Shown piece by piece: positions 38,801-47,280 of a DNA stretch of 64,000 bases. The DNA comes from Bradyrhizobium sp. ORS 285 (lineage in GTDB: Bacteria; Pseudomonadota; Alphaproteobacteria; Rhizobiales; Xanthobacteraceae). Under the pieces are notes generated by a model. It did not search any database and had not been told where the DNA came from. It was given only the letters and a program-made list of their open reading frames with translations. The stretch lies in contig NZ_LT859959.1 of assembly GCF_900176205.1 (NCBI RefSeq), positions 5,353,001-5,417,000 of the forward strand, in the 5' to 3' direction. The number at the start of each line of letters is the position of its first letter. The first letter of the stretch is position 1. The translations under genes and the position numbers were made by a program.

Positions 38801-38949
38801 ATGTTCACGACCTTGACGGTGAAGGACGGATCCTCGGCGCGCCCGAGCCGCTGATAGGAGAGGAAGCCGAACAGGCCGAGGGCTACGATCAGGAACAGCA
38901 CCAGCGGCGGATGACTGACCGCCCAGGCCGACAGGTTGAACCGCTTCAT
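35809..38949 (-). CDS. RND efflux transporter permease subunit
   Basis: A 1046-residue inner-membrane proton/drug antiporter of the AcrB-like HAE-RND type. It has 12 predicted helices in the usual 1+5+1+5 arrangement with two large periplasmic loops. The proton-relay Asp pair in helix 4 is visible in GLLVDDAIIAVEMM near residues 400-412. The first helix is PLVLFLIVALGLFGFLSYQRLG. Together with the adaptor at 39168-40274 it would form a tripartite pump; no outer-membrane TolC-type gene is adjacent, so an unlinked one must be used. A palindromic repeat lies between the two pump genes. Substrate unknown. Confidence 0.95.
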   Translation of the reverse strand: MKRFNLSAWAVSHPPLVLFLIVALGLFGFLSYQRLGRAEDPSFTVKVVNISVMWPGATATEMQSQVADPIEKKLQELPYFEKVQTYSKPAFSAMQVTFRDSTPPKEVPYLFYLVRKKLADAQGSLPSGVLGPFVNDEFSDVDSILFMMTGDGADYAQLKKVAEGLRQRLLKVNGVTKVNLYGTQDERIYVEFSHAKLATLGISAQALFDSLAKQNNVTPAGTVETSSQRVPLRVTGALDGAKAVAETPVESNGRVFRLGDIATVTHGFVDPPTFKVNQEGKPALGIGVVTAKGANILELGKDVHAASDDFMKAVPQGIELTQIADQPKVVETAVGEFVHSFVEALAIVLFVSFLALGWRTGIVVALSVPLVLGIVFIVMSAMGLDLHRISLGALIIALGLLVDDAIIAVEMMVVKMEQGWDRVRAASYAWESTAFPMLTGTLVTAAGFLPIGFANSATGEYAGSIFWIVAIALVASWFVAVIFTPYIGVKLLPDMKARHGHDEHAIYDTRMYRGLRRIVRWCVDHRIITVGATVAVFAASVVGFGHVQQQFFPLSERPELFLQLRLPEGTAFNVTEKAARKAEDLLKGDKDIETFTSYVGQGSPRFWLGLSPQLPNEAFAEIVIVAKDVAARERIKARIESAAADGQINEARVRVDRFNFGPPVGFPVQFRVIGPDTAQVRDIARQVRDVVRQNPNTRDAQLDWNEQSPYLKLVVDQDRARALGLTPQDVSQSLAMLISGVQVTTIRDGIEKVGVIARAVPSERLDLAGVGDLTITSRNGVAVPLQQIAKIEYSHEEPILWRRNRDMAITVRADVADGVQAPDVTNQIWPKLADIRSHLDPAYRIEMGGAIEESAKGNASLAALFPVMAIVMLTLLMIQLQSFSRLLLVFLTAPLGIVGASLGLNVANAPFGFVALLGLIALAGMIMRNTVILVDQIEHDVNSGLTRREAIIEATVRRARPVVLTALAAILAMIPLSRSAFWGPMAITIMGGLFVATFLTLLYLPGLYALWFRKSLDERGAAAQDHSAAQHVEGAAPALPLAEAAE

Positions 38950-38993
38950 GGCACGCTCCCCGATGAGGACCTAATCGTTGCAAGCTTCAGTGG

Positions 38994-39155
38994 CCTCATC
39001 CTTCGAGACGCATCGCTTGCGCGATGCTCCTCAGGATGAGGATTTAGCTCCTCATGGTGAGGAGCGCGGCCACGCCGCGCGTCTCGAACCATGACGCCAA
39101 GTTGCGGGCCTCGCCCTTCCAGACGCCCGCCTTCGGCGGGCTCCTCGGGGTGAGA
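38994..39155. repeat. Palindromic repeat mosaic between RND adaptor and permease genes
   Basis: CCTCATCCT and AGGATGAGG (38994-39041) form one inverted repeat; CTCCTCATGGTGAGGAG (39049-39065) and GCCCGCCTTCGGCGGGC (39125-39141) form further hairpins. The sequence has no coding character and looks like several intergenic palindromes joined together. Confidence 0.7.
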
Positions 39156-39167
39156 GTTGAAAGTTCG

Positions 39168-40274
39168 TTAGAACGTCAGCGCCGAGACCACGCGCACCTT
39201 CTGCGCGGGGTCGATCTTCTGCACGCCGAGCGCGACGACCTTCTCGCCTTCGTCGACGCCGGAGGTGATCAGCACGTCCTTGCTGTCGTAGGCCTTCACC
39301 TTGACCGGCTTCGGCGTCACCTCGCCCTTGTCGTTGACGACGTAGAGCGAGGGGTCGCGGCCGTCGTTGAACAGCGCCGACAGCGGCAGCCGGGCCACGC
39401 GCGTCGTGGCGGGATCGGACAGCGTGAGCGTTGCGGTCATGCCGAGCGAGACGCTGTCGTTGGCGTCGGGCAAGGAGAACTTTGCGAGATAGGTACGGGT
39501 CGCGGGATCGGCGGCGGGCGCGATCTCGCGCAGCCGCGCGGTGTAGGTCTTGCCGCTCTCCGACCACAGCGATACGGTGGCTGTGCCGTTCTTGGCGCGG
39601 TCGAGCAAGGTCTCGGGGATCGCGACGACAGCCTCCTTCTCGGCGAAGCGCGCGAGGCGGATCGCGGCCTGGCCGGCGGCCACGACCACGCCCGGCTCGA
39701 TCATCGACGCGGTGACGACACCGCGCGCATCCGACACCAGCGTCGCGTAGGACAGCGAATTGCGCGTCAGCTCGACCGAGCGCTCGGCGCGATTGAGCCG
39801 CGCGCGGGCTTCATCCGCGGACGCCTTGGCCTGGTCCATCTGAGCATCCGTGGTCCAGCCCTTGGCGCGCAACTCCTTGGCGCGGATCTCGGCCGCAGAG
39901 GCCTGCGCCAGCACGCCGGTCGCGGCGCGGAATTCGGCCTCGGCCTGCTCGGCCTGCAGCTTCAGATCGACCTCGTCGAGCGTCGCAAGCGGCTGGCCGA
40001 CCTCGATGGTCTGGCCGACCTCGACCAGGCGCTTGGCGACCTTGCCGGCGACGCGAAAACCGATGTCGGCCTCGATCCGCGGCCGGATGGTGCCCACGAA
40101 GCTTCGCTCGGGCGTTTCGGCCTCGTAATGGACGGACGCGACCAGAACCGGCCGGACAGGCTCGGCCTTCTGGGCGACGGTTTCATTGCAGCCGGCCAGT
40201 GCGGCGGCCATGGTGGCCAGCGCAATGCCGGTCAACAGCTTGGAATAGCTCGCGAAAATCAGGCGGATCAACAT
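39168..40274 (-). CDS. RND efflux periplasmic adaptor subunit (membrane fusion protein)
   Basis: A 368-residue lipoprotein adaptor. The type II signal sequence ends in LAGC with Cys29 as the lipid attachment site. The fusion-protein order is visible: beta-barrel start, lipoyl half (RVAGKVAKRLVEVGQTIEVGQ), helical hairpin (about 110-175, Ala/Glu/Arg-rich), second lipoyl half (LVSDARGVVTASMIEPGVVV) and C-terminal barrel. ATG 40274 has GAGGGG 6 bases upstream. It is the first gene of the pump operon and follows an 8-6-8 palindrome that should be the TetR operator. Confidence 0.94.
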   Translation of the reverse strand: MLIRLIFASYSKLLTGIALATMAAALAGCNETVAQKAEPVRPVLVASVHYEAETPERSFVGTIRPRIEADIGFRVAGKVAKRLVEVGQTIEVGQPLATLDEVDLKLQAEQAEAEFRAATGVLAQASAAEIRAKELRAKGWTTDAQMDQAKASADEARARLNRAERSVELTRNSLSYATLVSDARGVVTASMIEPGVVVAAGQAAIRLARFAEKEAVVAIPETLLDRAKNGTATVSLWSESGKTYTARLREIAPAADPATRTYLAKFSLPDANDSVSLGMTATLTLSDPATTRVARLPLSALFNDGRDPSLYVVNDKGEVTPKPVKVKAYDSKDVLITSGVDEGEKVVALGVQKIDPAQKVRVVSALTF

Positions 40275-40318
40275 CGGACACCCCTCGCTGCGAATGCGAA
40301 GGAGTGTCGAATGTTGAG

Positions 40319-40340
40319 TGACGATTGTCAATAATCGTCA
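40319..40340. promoter_or_regulatory. Operator-like palindrome upstream of the RND operon
   Basis: TGACGATT (40319-40326) and AATCGTCA (40333-40340) are perfect 8-base arms with a 6-base spacer, 45 bases before the adaptor start. Size and symmetry fit TetR-family operators, and a tetR gene lies in the same operon. Confidence 0.65.
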
Positions 40341-40517
40341 GCGATCATGACTTCGTGACTGTTAAGACAAGTTGCCGCAGGTGCTCAATAGACGGGCAGT
40401 CTTGATCGGCGCGGCGCCTCATCGTCCCCCGCCATCCGCGCGGGCGACCGCTCCCGGACGGCCGGGAGGGTGCAACTGCTCAGCTAACGATCGCGGGGTC
40501 GCCGCGGATCGCTCGCG

Positions 40518-43500
40518 TCACCACGCGTAACGCACGGTGCCCTTGCCCATGTACGACCGCGAGACATTGGAGAACTCGCCGTCGAAGGTCAGCGCGGTGG
40601 ACCAGCCGTTGAGCCAGCCCATCTCGGCCGAGGCCGTGACGAGGCCTGCGTCCTTCGCCGCGGCCGCGCCGTTGACGACGAAGCTCGCACCGGGCAGCGC
40701 CTGGAAGGTGGCGGCCGCGGTGCGGCTCGGGTTGAAGTCGTGGGCCCAGGCGGCGCGGCCGCGCAAGGTCAGCACGCCATCGGCCAGCGCAAACGACTTG
40801 TCGGTGCGCAGGCCGAGCTCGCTGCGCGTGTCGGTAACGCTCTGACGCGTGTAGTTCAGCGCGAAGGTGGCGCTGCCGGACAGCACCTGCTCGGCATAGG
40901 CGGGCAGATCGATCCGTGTGAGCTGTGCAGCCGCATAGGGCGTGATGCCGACGCCGAGCCACGGCGCGGCGAAGCGATAGCCTCCCTCGATCCGGCCCGA
41001 CCAGGTGTTGGTGTTGAACTGCGCCCGCAGCCGGTCGACGCCGGCGACGGTGACGATGCGATCGCTGGTGACGTCCTGCCAGCCATAGGCGAGCGCTGCC
41101 GACACATAAGCAGGACCGATCGCATGACGCACGAACGCGCCGGCCTGGAACAGATCGGAGCGGCCGCTGCCGAGCGCGCCGACATGGAAGGTTGTGCCGC
41201 CGCCCGCCAGCGCAAAGCCCGCGATCGTGTCCGGCCCGATCAGATAATCGAGGCCAACAGCCGTGCCGTAGATGAGGCTCGAGCTGTTGCTCGATCCGGC
41301 CGCGACGTTGCCATCGGTCGATTGTCCGCCCCCAAAGCCGGAGGCCCACACCGCCCAGCGCTGCGCGAAGCTCGCGGGGGGTGCCTTGTCGAGCGATGCC
41401 ATCGCGTCGCGCGCGTCGCCCTTGCGCGAGGGCGCGTCCTCCGCGTAGCCGAGCGCGCCACCTCCAGGCGCTCCGCCGCGGCCTGCCGCGGTCGGGTCCA
41501 TCAGCATGCCGGCGAACTGCCCCATCGCATCGACCGAGGTCGATTGCGGGCTCGTGCCCTGCTCGCCGGACAATTGCGTCAGGCCGGCCGCCGTCAGGCC
41601 GCCGAAGGCGCGCGGAATACGTCCCTCTTTGTTGAAGTAGTTGACGATCGTGTTGCCGACACCCTGCTGGTTGGCGTTGAAGCCCGAGCCCGACGGCGGG
41701 ACGAACGCCAGGGCGAGATCGAGATAGGCGTGGGTGGCGTCGTAGCTGAGCGAGGTCGCGAAGGTTGCAGGCAGGTTCGTCGTGACCACATCGCGTGCGA
41801 ACGTGCCGGAGACGCCGCCTGCGGCCGTCACGATCGTATAGCGCTTCTCGATGTAGTTGCCGGCCGCAAACGACGCCGCGACGGTGGCGCCGCCGAGCGT
41901 GGCCGTGCCGGTCACGGTCGTCGTCGACGACGTGGTCGGGTCGATCTGCACCAGATACTGCGCGCCCGACTGGAAGGCGAGATTGCCGGCCACAATCATC
42001 GATGAGCCGACGCTGCCGCTGCCCGGCGTGAACGTGCCGCCCGATGCGACCAGGAGATTGCCGACCGTGCCGGTGCCGGTCAGCGCGCCGCCGGCGCCGA
42101 CGATCGTCAGGCCCGAGGAGGCGATAGAACCGTCCACCTGCAGGACGCCGCCATCGATGGTCGTCGCGCCGGTGTAGCTGCTCGTTCCCGACAGCACGAC
42201 CCGGCCGCTGCCGCTCTTGACGACATTGCCGGTGCCGCCGAGTGCCGCGCTGATCACGCCGCTCTGCAGCGCGAACGTCCCAGCCGATGCCAGCGTGCCG
42301 TTCGCGATCGTGCCGGTTGCGAAACTCACCCCGCCATTCTGGGTCTGGGTGGTGCCGCCGAGATCGAGCACGCCGCCCCACATCATCAGCGCGCCGCCGG
42401 CGTCACCCAGCGTGCCGCTGCCGCTGATCTGCAACGTTCCGTCCGCAATGGTCGTGCCGCCGGTGTAGCTGTTGGCGCCCGACAGGGTCACCACGCCGCT
42501 GCCGTTCTTGCTGAGGCCGGCGGGTCCCGCCAGCGCCGCACTCACCGTGCCGCTCTGCAGGTCGAAGGCGGCGTTCGACGACAGCGTGCCATTGGCGATC
42601 GTGCCGCCGGTCAAGGTGACGCCGCCGTTCTGAATCTGCGTCGTGCCGCCGAGATCGAGCGTGCCGCCGGACACCGTCAGCGCGTTGCTCGTGGCGCCGA
42701 GCGTGCCGGAGCCGGAGAGTTGCAGCACGCCGTCGAGAACGCTGGTGCCACCCGTGTAGCTGTTGGCCCCTGCCAGCGTCAGCGTGTCGCGCAGGGTCTT
42801 TCGCACGCTGCCGGATCCGGTGAGCGCCGCGCCGACGCCGCCCGCCATCAGGGCAAAGGTCCCGCTCGAGGACAGTTCGCCGTTGACGATGTACCCGCCC
42901 GACAGGGTCACGCCGCCATTCTGCGTCTGCGTCGTGCCGCCAAGATTGAGCTCGCCGCCGGCCACCGTCAGCGCGTTGCTCGCGGCACCGAGCGTGCCGG
43001 CGCCGGTCAGTTGCAGCAGACCGCCGAGAACCGTGGTGCCGCCGCTGTAGCTGTTGGCGCCCGACAAGGTCACCGTGCCGCCGCTCTTGATCAAATTGCC
43101 GGTCCCGGCCAGCGCCGCGCTGATCGTGCCGCCCTGCACGTCGAAGGTCCCCGACGACGACAACGTGCCGTTGGCGATGGTGCCGTTCGTGACGCGCACG
43201 CCGCCGTTCTGCGTCTGCGTCGTGCCGCCGAGATCGAGCATGCCGCCGGACACCGTCAGCGCGTTGCTGGTGGCGCCGAGCGTGCCGGCGCCGGAGATCT
43301 GCAGCACACCGTTGAGCACGCTGGTGCCGCCGGTGTAGCTGTTGGCCCCGGCGAGCGTCATGAAACCGCTGCCGGTCGCTCGCACGCCGCCGGCTCCGGT
43401 GAGCGCTACGCCGAAACTGCCGCCGATCAGGGTGAAGGTCCTGCTCGAGGACAGCGTGCCGTTGACGATGTATCCGCCCGACAGGGTCACGCCGCCATCC

Positions 43501-45137
43501 TGCGTCTGCGTGGTGCCGCCGAGGTTGAGCTCGCCGCCGGCCACCGTGAGCGCGTTGCTCGCGGCACCGAGCGTGCCGGCGCCGGTCAGCTGCAGCAGAC
43601 CACCGAGAACCGTTGTGCCGCCGCTGTAGCTGTTGGCGCCCGACAAGGTCACCGTACCGCCGCTCTTGACCAGGTTGCCGGTCCCGGCCAGCGCCGCGCT
43701 GATCGTGCCGCCCTGCAGGTCAAACGTCCCGGACGATGACAAGCTGCCATTCGCGATGGTGCCGTTCGTGACGCGCACGCCGCCATTCTGCACCTGTGTC
43801 GTGCCGCCGAGATCGATCGTGCCGCCTTCGATGGTCAGCGAGCCGCCGGCGGCGCCGAGCACGGCCCCGGTGGCGAGTTGCAGCGTTCCGCTCGACACGA
43901 GCCACTTGACCGCCGTGCTGTTGGTGCCGCTCACGGTCCAGGTGCCGGAGCCGGACTTCCCCAGGGTGCCGAAGCCCTGATACTGCGTCCCGAGGCTCGA
44001 GAGATCGAAGCTCGCATTGGTCGCGCCGCTCAGGCTTACCGAATCGAGCGTGCTGGCGGCGACGACGTTACCGATGATGGTGCCGCCGGCCAGCAGTTCG
44101 ATGCTGTTGCGGCCGCCAGTGAAGGTGATGGCGTTGGCGCGCGTCGTGCCGTCGCCCGACAATCCGCCCGAGATCGTGCCGCTGTTGAACACCACGATAT
44201 CGGAGCCGGTGATGCCGGCGCCGCCCGCGCCTGCGCTGCCGCCACCGCCGCTGCCCGGCGCACCGCCATTGCCGCCGATGATCGTGCCAGTGTTGAAGAT
44301 GGTCAGGCCGCCCGATGCCGCGATTCCGGCTCCGCCGGCGCCGCCATTCCCTGCGCGTTCGCCATTGTCTCGAGTCTGAACGGCGCCGCCCGCGCCGCCA
44401 TTGCCGCCGGTGATGGTGCCGCTGTTGGTCAGACCGTTGGAACCGCCGGTGAAGGACACGCCGATGCCGCCGCTGCCGGCATCACCGCCGGCGGCGCCAC
44501 CACCGCCGCCATTGCCGCCATTGCCGCCCTTGCCGCCGGTGACCGCGCCGCTGCTGGTGACGACCACGCCGATGCCGTTCACGGCGGTGCCATAGCCGCC
44601 GGCGCCGCCGCCGCCTCCGCCGCCGATCCAGCCGTTGCCGTTGGCTCCTGGAGGGCCGTTGCCGCCATTGCCGCCATTGCCGCCGGCCGCGCTGGAGAGC
44701 GCGCCCGCAGCCGTCACGAGGGCGCCATGCGCGCCGCCGCCACCGCCCCCGCCGGCCATGGCCCCGGTGGTCGAATCGCTGCCATTGCCGCCGCTGGCGC
44801 CCGGCGTCGCCCCGCCTGCCCCGCCCGCGGGGTTGGCTGTGCCGAGGTCAAATCCGACGCCGCCTGCGCCGCCGGTGACACCGGCGCCACCACCACCGCC
44901 GCCGCTCGCAAACCCATGGTCGCTCACGCCGGCGCTGCCGGTGCCGCCCGCTGCCGTCGCGCTGTCGGCGCCCCCGGCCGCACCCGTGGTCAGGCCGACT
45001 CCGGTGCCGCCGTCGGCGAGCGCCGGCACGACGAAGGCGAGCGAGAGAACCAGTCCGGTCGTTCCGAGAAAACCCTGCACGACCCGGCGAGGCCGCCGCA
45101 CAATCACAGCACGCATCAATCGTCTCACAGCAATCAT
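40518..45137 (-). CDS. Large autotransporter adhesin with Gly-rich region, PATR repeats and C-terminal barrel
   Basis: A type Va autotransporter of about 1539 residues. An extended basic signal sequence ends in VVPALA near residue 41. Residues ~45-310 are extremely Gly/Ala/Asn-rich with GGxGGNGG steps. Residues ~425-1010 carry at least seven passenger repeats of ~95 residues built on LSGANSYxGGTTVLxG, GxLQLxGxGTLGAASNALTV and LGGTTQTQNGGV (PATR-like beta-helix units). The autotransporter barrel covers ~1259-1539 (AVWASGFGGGQ to the terminal Trp). It should be a surface-exposed adhesin. The start is uncertain: ATG 45137 or ATG 45116. Plus-strand frames across this gene are GC shadows. Confidence 0.92.
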   Translation of the reverse strand: MIAVRRLMRAVIVRRPRRVVQGFLGTTGLVLSLAFVVPALADGGTGVGLTTGAAGGADSATAAGGTGSAGVSDHGFASGGGGGGAGVTGGAGGVGFDLGTANPAGGAGGATPGASGGNGSDSTTGAMAGGGGGGGAHGALVTAAGALSSAAGGNGGNGGNGPPGANGNGWIGGGGGGGAGGYGTAVNGIGVVVTSSGAVTGGKGGNGGNGGGGGAAGGDAGSGGIGVSFTGGSNGLTNSGTITGGNGGAGGAVQTRDNGERAGNGGAGGAGIAASGGLTIFNTGTIIGGNGGAPGSGGGGSAGAGGAGITGSDIVVFNSGTISGGLSGDGTTRANAITFTGGRNSIELLAGGTIIGNVVAASTLDSVSLSGATNASFDLSSLGTQYQGFGTLGKSGSGTWTVSGTNSTAVKWLVSSGTLQLATGAVLGAAGGSLTIEGGTIDLGGTTQVQNGGVRVTNGTIANGSLSSSGTFDLQGGTISAALAGTGNLVKSGGTVTLSGANSYSGGTTVLGGLLQLTGAGTLGAASNALTVAGGELNLGGTTQTQDGGVTLSGGYIVNGTLSSSRTFTLIGGSFGVALTGAGGVRATGSGFMTLAGANSYTGGTSVLNGVLQISGAGTLGATSNALTVSGGMLDLGGTTQTQNGGVRVTNGTIANGTLSSSGTFDVQGGTISAALAGTGNLIKSGGTVTLSGANSYSGGTTVLGGLLQLTGAGTLGAASNALTVAGGELNLGGTTQTQNGGVTLSGGYIVNGELSSSGTFALMAGGVGAALTGSGSVRKTLRDTLTLAGANSYTGGTSVLDGVLQLSGSGTLGATSNALTVSGGTLDLGGTTQIQNGGVTLTGGTIANGTLSSNAAFDLQSGTVSAALAGPAGLSKNGSGVVTLSGANSYTGGTTIADGTLQISGSGTLGDAGGALMMWGGVLDLGGTTQTQNGGVSFATGTIANGTLASAGTFALQSGVISAALGGTGNVVKSGSGRVVLSGTSSYTGATTIDGGVLQVDGSIASSGLTIVGAGGALTGTGTVGNLLVASGGTFTPGSGSVGSSMIVAGNLAFQSGAQYLVQIDPTTSSTTTVTGTATLGGATVAASFAAGNYIEKRYTIVTAAGGVSGTFARDVVTTNLPATFATSLSYDATHAYLDLALAFVPPSGSGFNANQQGVGNTIVNYFNKEGRIPRAFGGLTAAGLTQLSGEQGTSPQSTSVDAMGQFAGMLMDPTAAGRGGAPGGGALGYAEDAPSRKGDARDAMASLDKAPPASFAQRWAVWASGFGGGQSTDGNVAAGSSNSSSLIYGTAVGLDYLIGPDTIAGFALAGGGTTFHVGALGSGRSDLFQAGAFVRHAIGPAYVSAALAYGWQDVTSDRIVTVAGVDRLRAQFNTNTWSGRIEGGYRFAAPWLGVGITPYAAAQLTRIDLPAYAEQVLSGSATFALNYTRQSVTDTRSELGLRTDKSFALADGVLTLRGRAAWAHDFNPSRTAAATFQALPGASFVVNGAAAAKDAGLVTASAEMGWLNGWSTALTFDGEFSNVSRSYMGKGTVRYAW
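42600..43780 (-). repeat. Tandem 579-bp super-repeat inside the autotransporter
   Basis: Equivalent positions recur exactly 579 bases (193 codons) apart, for example 43746 and 43167, with high identity over the whole block. Each block contains two ~96-residue repeats of different subtype (VTLSGANSYSGG and MTLAGANSYTGG). A two-repeat unit was therefore duplicated recently. Confidence 0.85.
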
Positions 45138-45213
45138 TGATGGGGCTGAGCGACGATATCGCTCGCGTCCCGATCCACTGCGGACGGGGTAACAATGCGT
45201 GCCGAACGCGACA

Positions 45214-45246
45214 ACGAACGGCCCGGTCGAGGACCGGGCCGTTCGT
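45214..45246 (-). terminator. Hairpin terminator downstream of the MFS gene
   Basis: ACGAACGGCCCGGTC and GACCGGGCCGTTCGT are perfect 15-base arms with a 3-base loop. It lies after the MFS gene and before the autotransporter start, so it separates the two minus-strand transcripts. The T-run is poor. Confidence 0.65.
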
Positions 45247-45321
45247 CTCAATCACTTGATCAGCAATCTCAGTGACGTGTGATCATCAGCCGATTGCGGC
45301 CGATGCGCCACAGTTTGAGCG

Positions 45322-46653
45322 TCATTCCGCCGGCGCCTGGCCGGCGAACTCCACCTTGCTCTCATGGCCGCCGAAGAACACCAGCAGGCCTGCAATGAGC
45401 GGCAGTGCCGAGAGCGCGAGCAGGCCATGCGTGGTCGAGCCGGTCGTGTCCTTGATCCAGCCGACCAGATAGGGGCCGCCGAAGCCGGCGAGATTGCCGA
45501 TCGAGTTGATCAGCGCGATCGCGCCTGCCGCGGCCGTGCCGGACAACCATGCGGTCGGCAAGGTCCAGAACACGCCGAACACGCAGAACACACCGATCGC
45601 CGCGAAGGTCAGCGCGACCATGGTCAGCGTGGGATCGCCGATCTGGCTCGATGCCGCCAGCGCCACAGCGATCAGGATCATCGGCGCACCGACATGCACG
45701 ACGCGCTCGCGCGTCGCATCGGAATGCCGCGCCCACAGGATCATCGCGGCGGTGCCGAACGCATAGGGGATCGCGGTGACGAAGCCGGTCTGCGTGTTGG
45801 TGAGGCCGAACGCCTTGACGATCTGCGGCAGCCAGAACTGCATGCCGTAAAGCGCGCCGACGAAGCCGAAATAGATCAGGCTGAGCACGATCACCTTCGG
45901 CGACGACAGCGCCTCGCCGAGCGTCATGTGGCCGGCCGCCTGCTTGGCCGCGGTCTCGGCCTCGAGCTTGGCAGCGAGCCAGGCCTTCTGCTCCGCCGTC
46001 AGCCAGGTGGCATGCTCCGGCCGGTCGGTCAGATAGAACCAGGTGACGACGCCGAGGATGATCGACGGGATGCCCTCGATGATGAACAGCCACTTCCAGC
46101 CCTGCAGGCCCAGGAAGCCGTGCATGCCGAGCAGCAGGCCCGACACCGGCGCGCCGATCACGGTCGAGATCGGCACCGCAACCGCGAACGCAGCGAGGAA
46201 GCGCGCGCGATACTGCGCCGGGTACCAATAGGTCAGATACAGGATGATGCCGGGAAAGAAGCCCGCCTCGGCGACGCCGAGCAGGAAGCGCAGGATGTAG
46301 AAGCTCCAGGGGCCCGAGACCAGCGCCATCAGCGCCGAGATGATGCCCCAGGTCACCATGATGCGCGCGATCCAGCGGCTGGCGCCAAACCTCTCCAGCG
46401 CCAGATTGCTCGGCACCTCGAAAATGAAATAACCGATGAAGAAGATGCCGGCGCCCCAGGCGAACACCAGCGGCGAGAACTTCAGCTCGGCGTTCATCGT
46501 CAGCGCGGCGAAGCCGAGATTGACGCGGTCGAGATAGGAGAAGAAATAAGCAAGCACGAGGAACGGAATCAGCCGCCAGGAGATGGCGCGGATCGTCGAA
46601 CTTTCGATGTCGGAGCGGCCAAGCGCGGCCGAGCTGGTGGCGGACGGACTCAT
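45322..46653 (-). CDS. MFS transporter, anion:cation symporter (ACS)-like family
   Basis: A 443-residue inner-membrane importer with 12 predicted helices. The first helix carries FFSYLDRVNLGFAAL, and helix 4 is followed by GVAEAGFFPGIILYLTYWYP, both hallmarks of the ACS family that imports organic anions such as tartrate, phthalate or hexuronates. A cytoplasmic loop (EAETAAKQAAGHMTLGEAL) separates the halves. The substrate is unknown and no catabolic genes are adjacent. The start at 46653 follows GGGAGGAGACCG. It is divergent from the DUF2809 gene. Confidence 0.94.
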   Translation of the reverse strand: MSPSATSSAALGRSDIESSTIRAISWRLIPFLVLAYFFSYLDRVNLGFAALTMNAELKFSPLVFAWGAGIFFIGYFIFEVPSNLALERFGASRWIARIMVTWGIISALMALVSGPWSFYILRFLLGVAEAGFFPGIILYLTYWYPAQYRARFLAAFAVAVPISTVIGAPVSGLLLGMHGFLGLQGWKWLFIIEGIPSIILGVVTWFYLTDRPEHATWLTAEQKAWLAAKLEAETAAKQAAGHMTLGEALSSPKVIVLSLIYFGFVGALYGMQFWLPQIVKAFGLTNTQTGFVTAIPYAFGTAAMILWARHSDATRERVVHVGAPMILIAVALAASSQIGDPTLTMVALTFAAIGVFCVFGVFWTLPTAWLSGTAAAGAIALINSIGNLAGFGGPYLVGWIKDTTGSTTHGLLALSALPLIAGLLVFFGGHESKVEFAGQAPAE

Positions 46654-46782
46654 CGGTCTCCTCCCGGGAGCATTGCAGAGTTTGATAGTTGATGGCGGGT
46701 GTTGAGCATCGGTGATGGCAAGTCAATCGGAAAACCTGACATCCCACAGCCCATCGGCGCATCGCGGGCGCGCGGCGCGCGC

Positions 46783-47217
46783 ATGACGACCTCACCGCCC
46801 GATCCTCCGAGCCGCGCTGACAAGCACCGCCGCTCCACGCGGGCGGTCGTGACGGCGGTGGTCGTGATTGGGCTCGGGCTCACACTGCGCTTCTACGGCC
46901 TGGGCCTCGGCCTTCCCGCCTTCCTCGTGAAGTACGGCGGTTCCATCCTCTGGGCGACGATGGTCTACATGCTGCTGGCCGCGCTGCTGCCGCTGATATC
47001 GTGGCGGCGGATCGGCGGTCTCGCGCTCGCCGTCGCCGTCATCGTCGAGGCGAGCCGGCTGATCCACACGCCCTGGCTGGACAGTTTCCGCCTGACGCTG
47101 ACCGGCGCGCTGCTGCTCGGCCGCATCTTCTCGATGTGGAACATCGTCGCCTATGCGATCGGCATTGTCATTGGCATGGCGATTGATCGGAGCGCGCTGC
47201 GGGCTCCCTCGAAATAG
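46783..47217 (+). CDS. DUF2809 membrane protein
   Basis: A 144-residue membrane protein with four predicted helices (AVVTAVVVIGLGLTLRFYG, ILWATMVYMLLAALLPLI, GLALAVAVIVEASRLIHTP and IVAYAIGIVIGMAID). The KYGGSILWATMVYML and SRLIHTPWLDSFR segments match the DUF2809 family of unknown function. The start is uncertain: ATG 46783 gives a short polar leader; the ribosome binding site is weak and GTG 46847 is possible. It is divergent from the MFS gene and followed by a palindromic repeat. Confidence 0.8.
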   Translation: MTTSPPDPPSRADKHRRSTRAVVTAVVVIGLGLTLRFYGLGLGLPAFLVKYGGSILWATMVYMLLAALLPLISWRRIGGLALAVAVIVEASRLIHTPWLDSFRLTLTGALLLGRIFSMWNIVAYAIGIVIGMAIDRSALRAPSK

Positions 47218-47280
47218 TAGCACGATCGCATATGCCGAAGCGGAGCCATAGCGGCGCGTGATGCTGTCAATTTGTACTCC

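Noticed and set aside
42600..43800. Regularly spaced repeats considered as a CRISPR array
   Set aside because: Repeat period is ~290/579 bp, in frame and protein-coding, with no unique spacers of 30-40 bases and no cas genes.
42720..45140. Long plus-strand frames across the autotransporter, some Pro/Ala-repeat-like
   Set aside because: They mirror the Gly-rich and PATR repeats of the minus-strand gene; no signal peptide or ribosome binding site.
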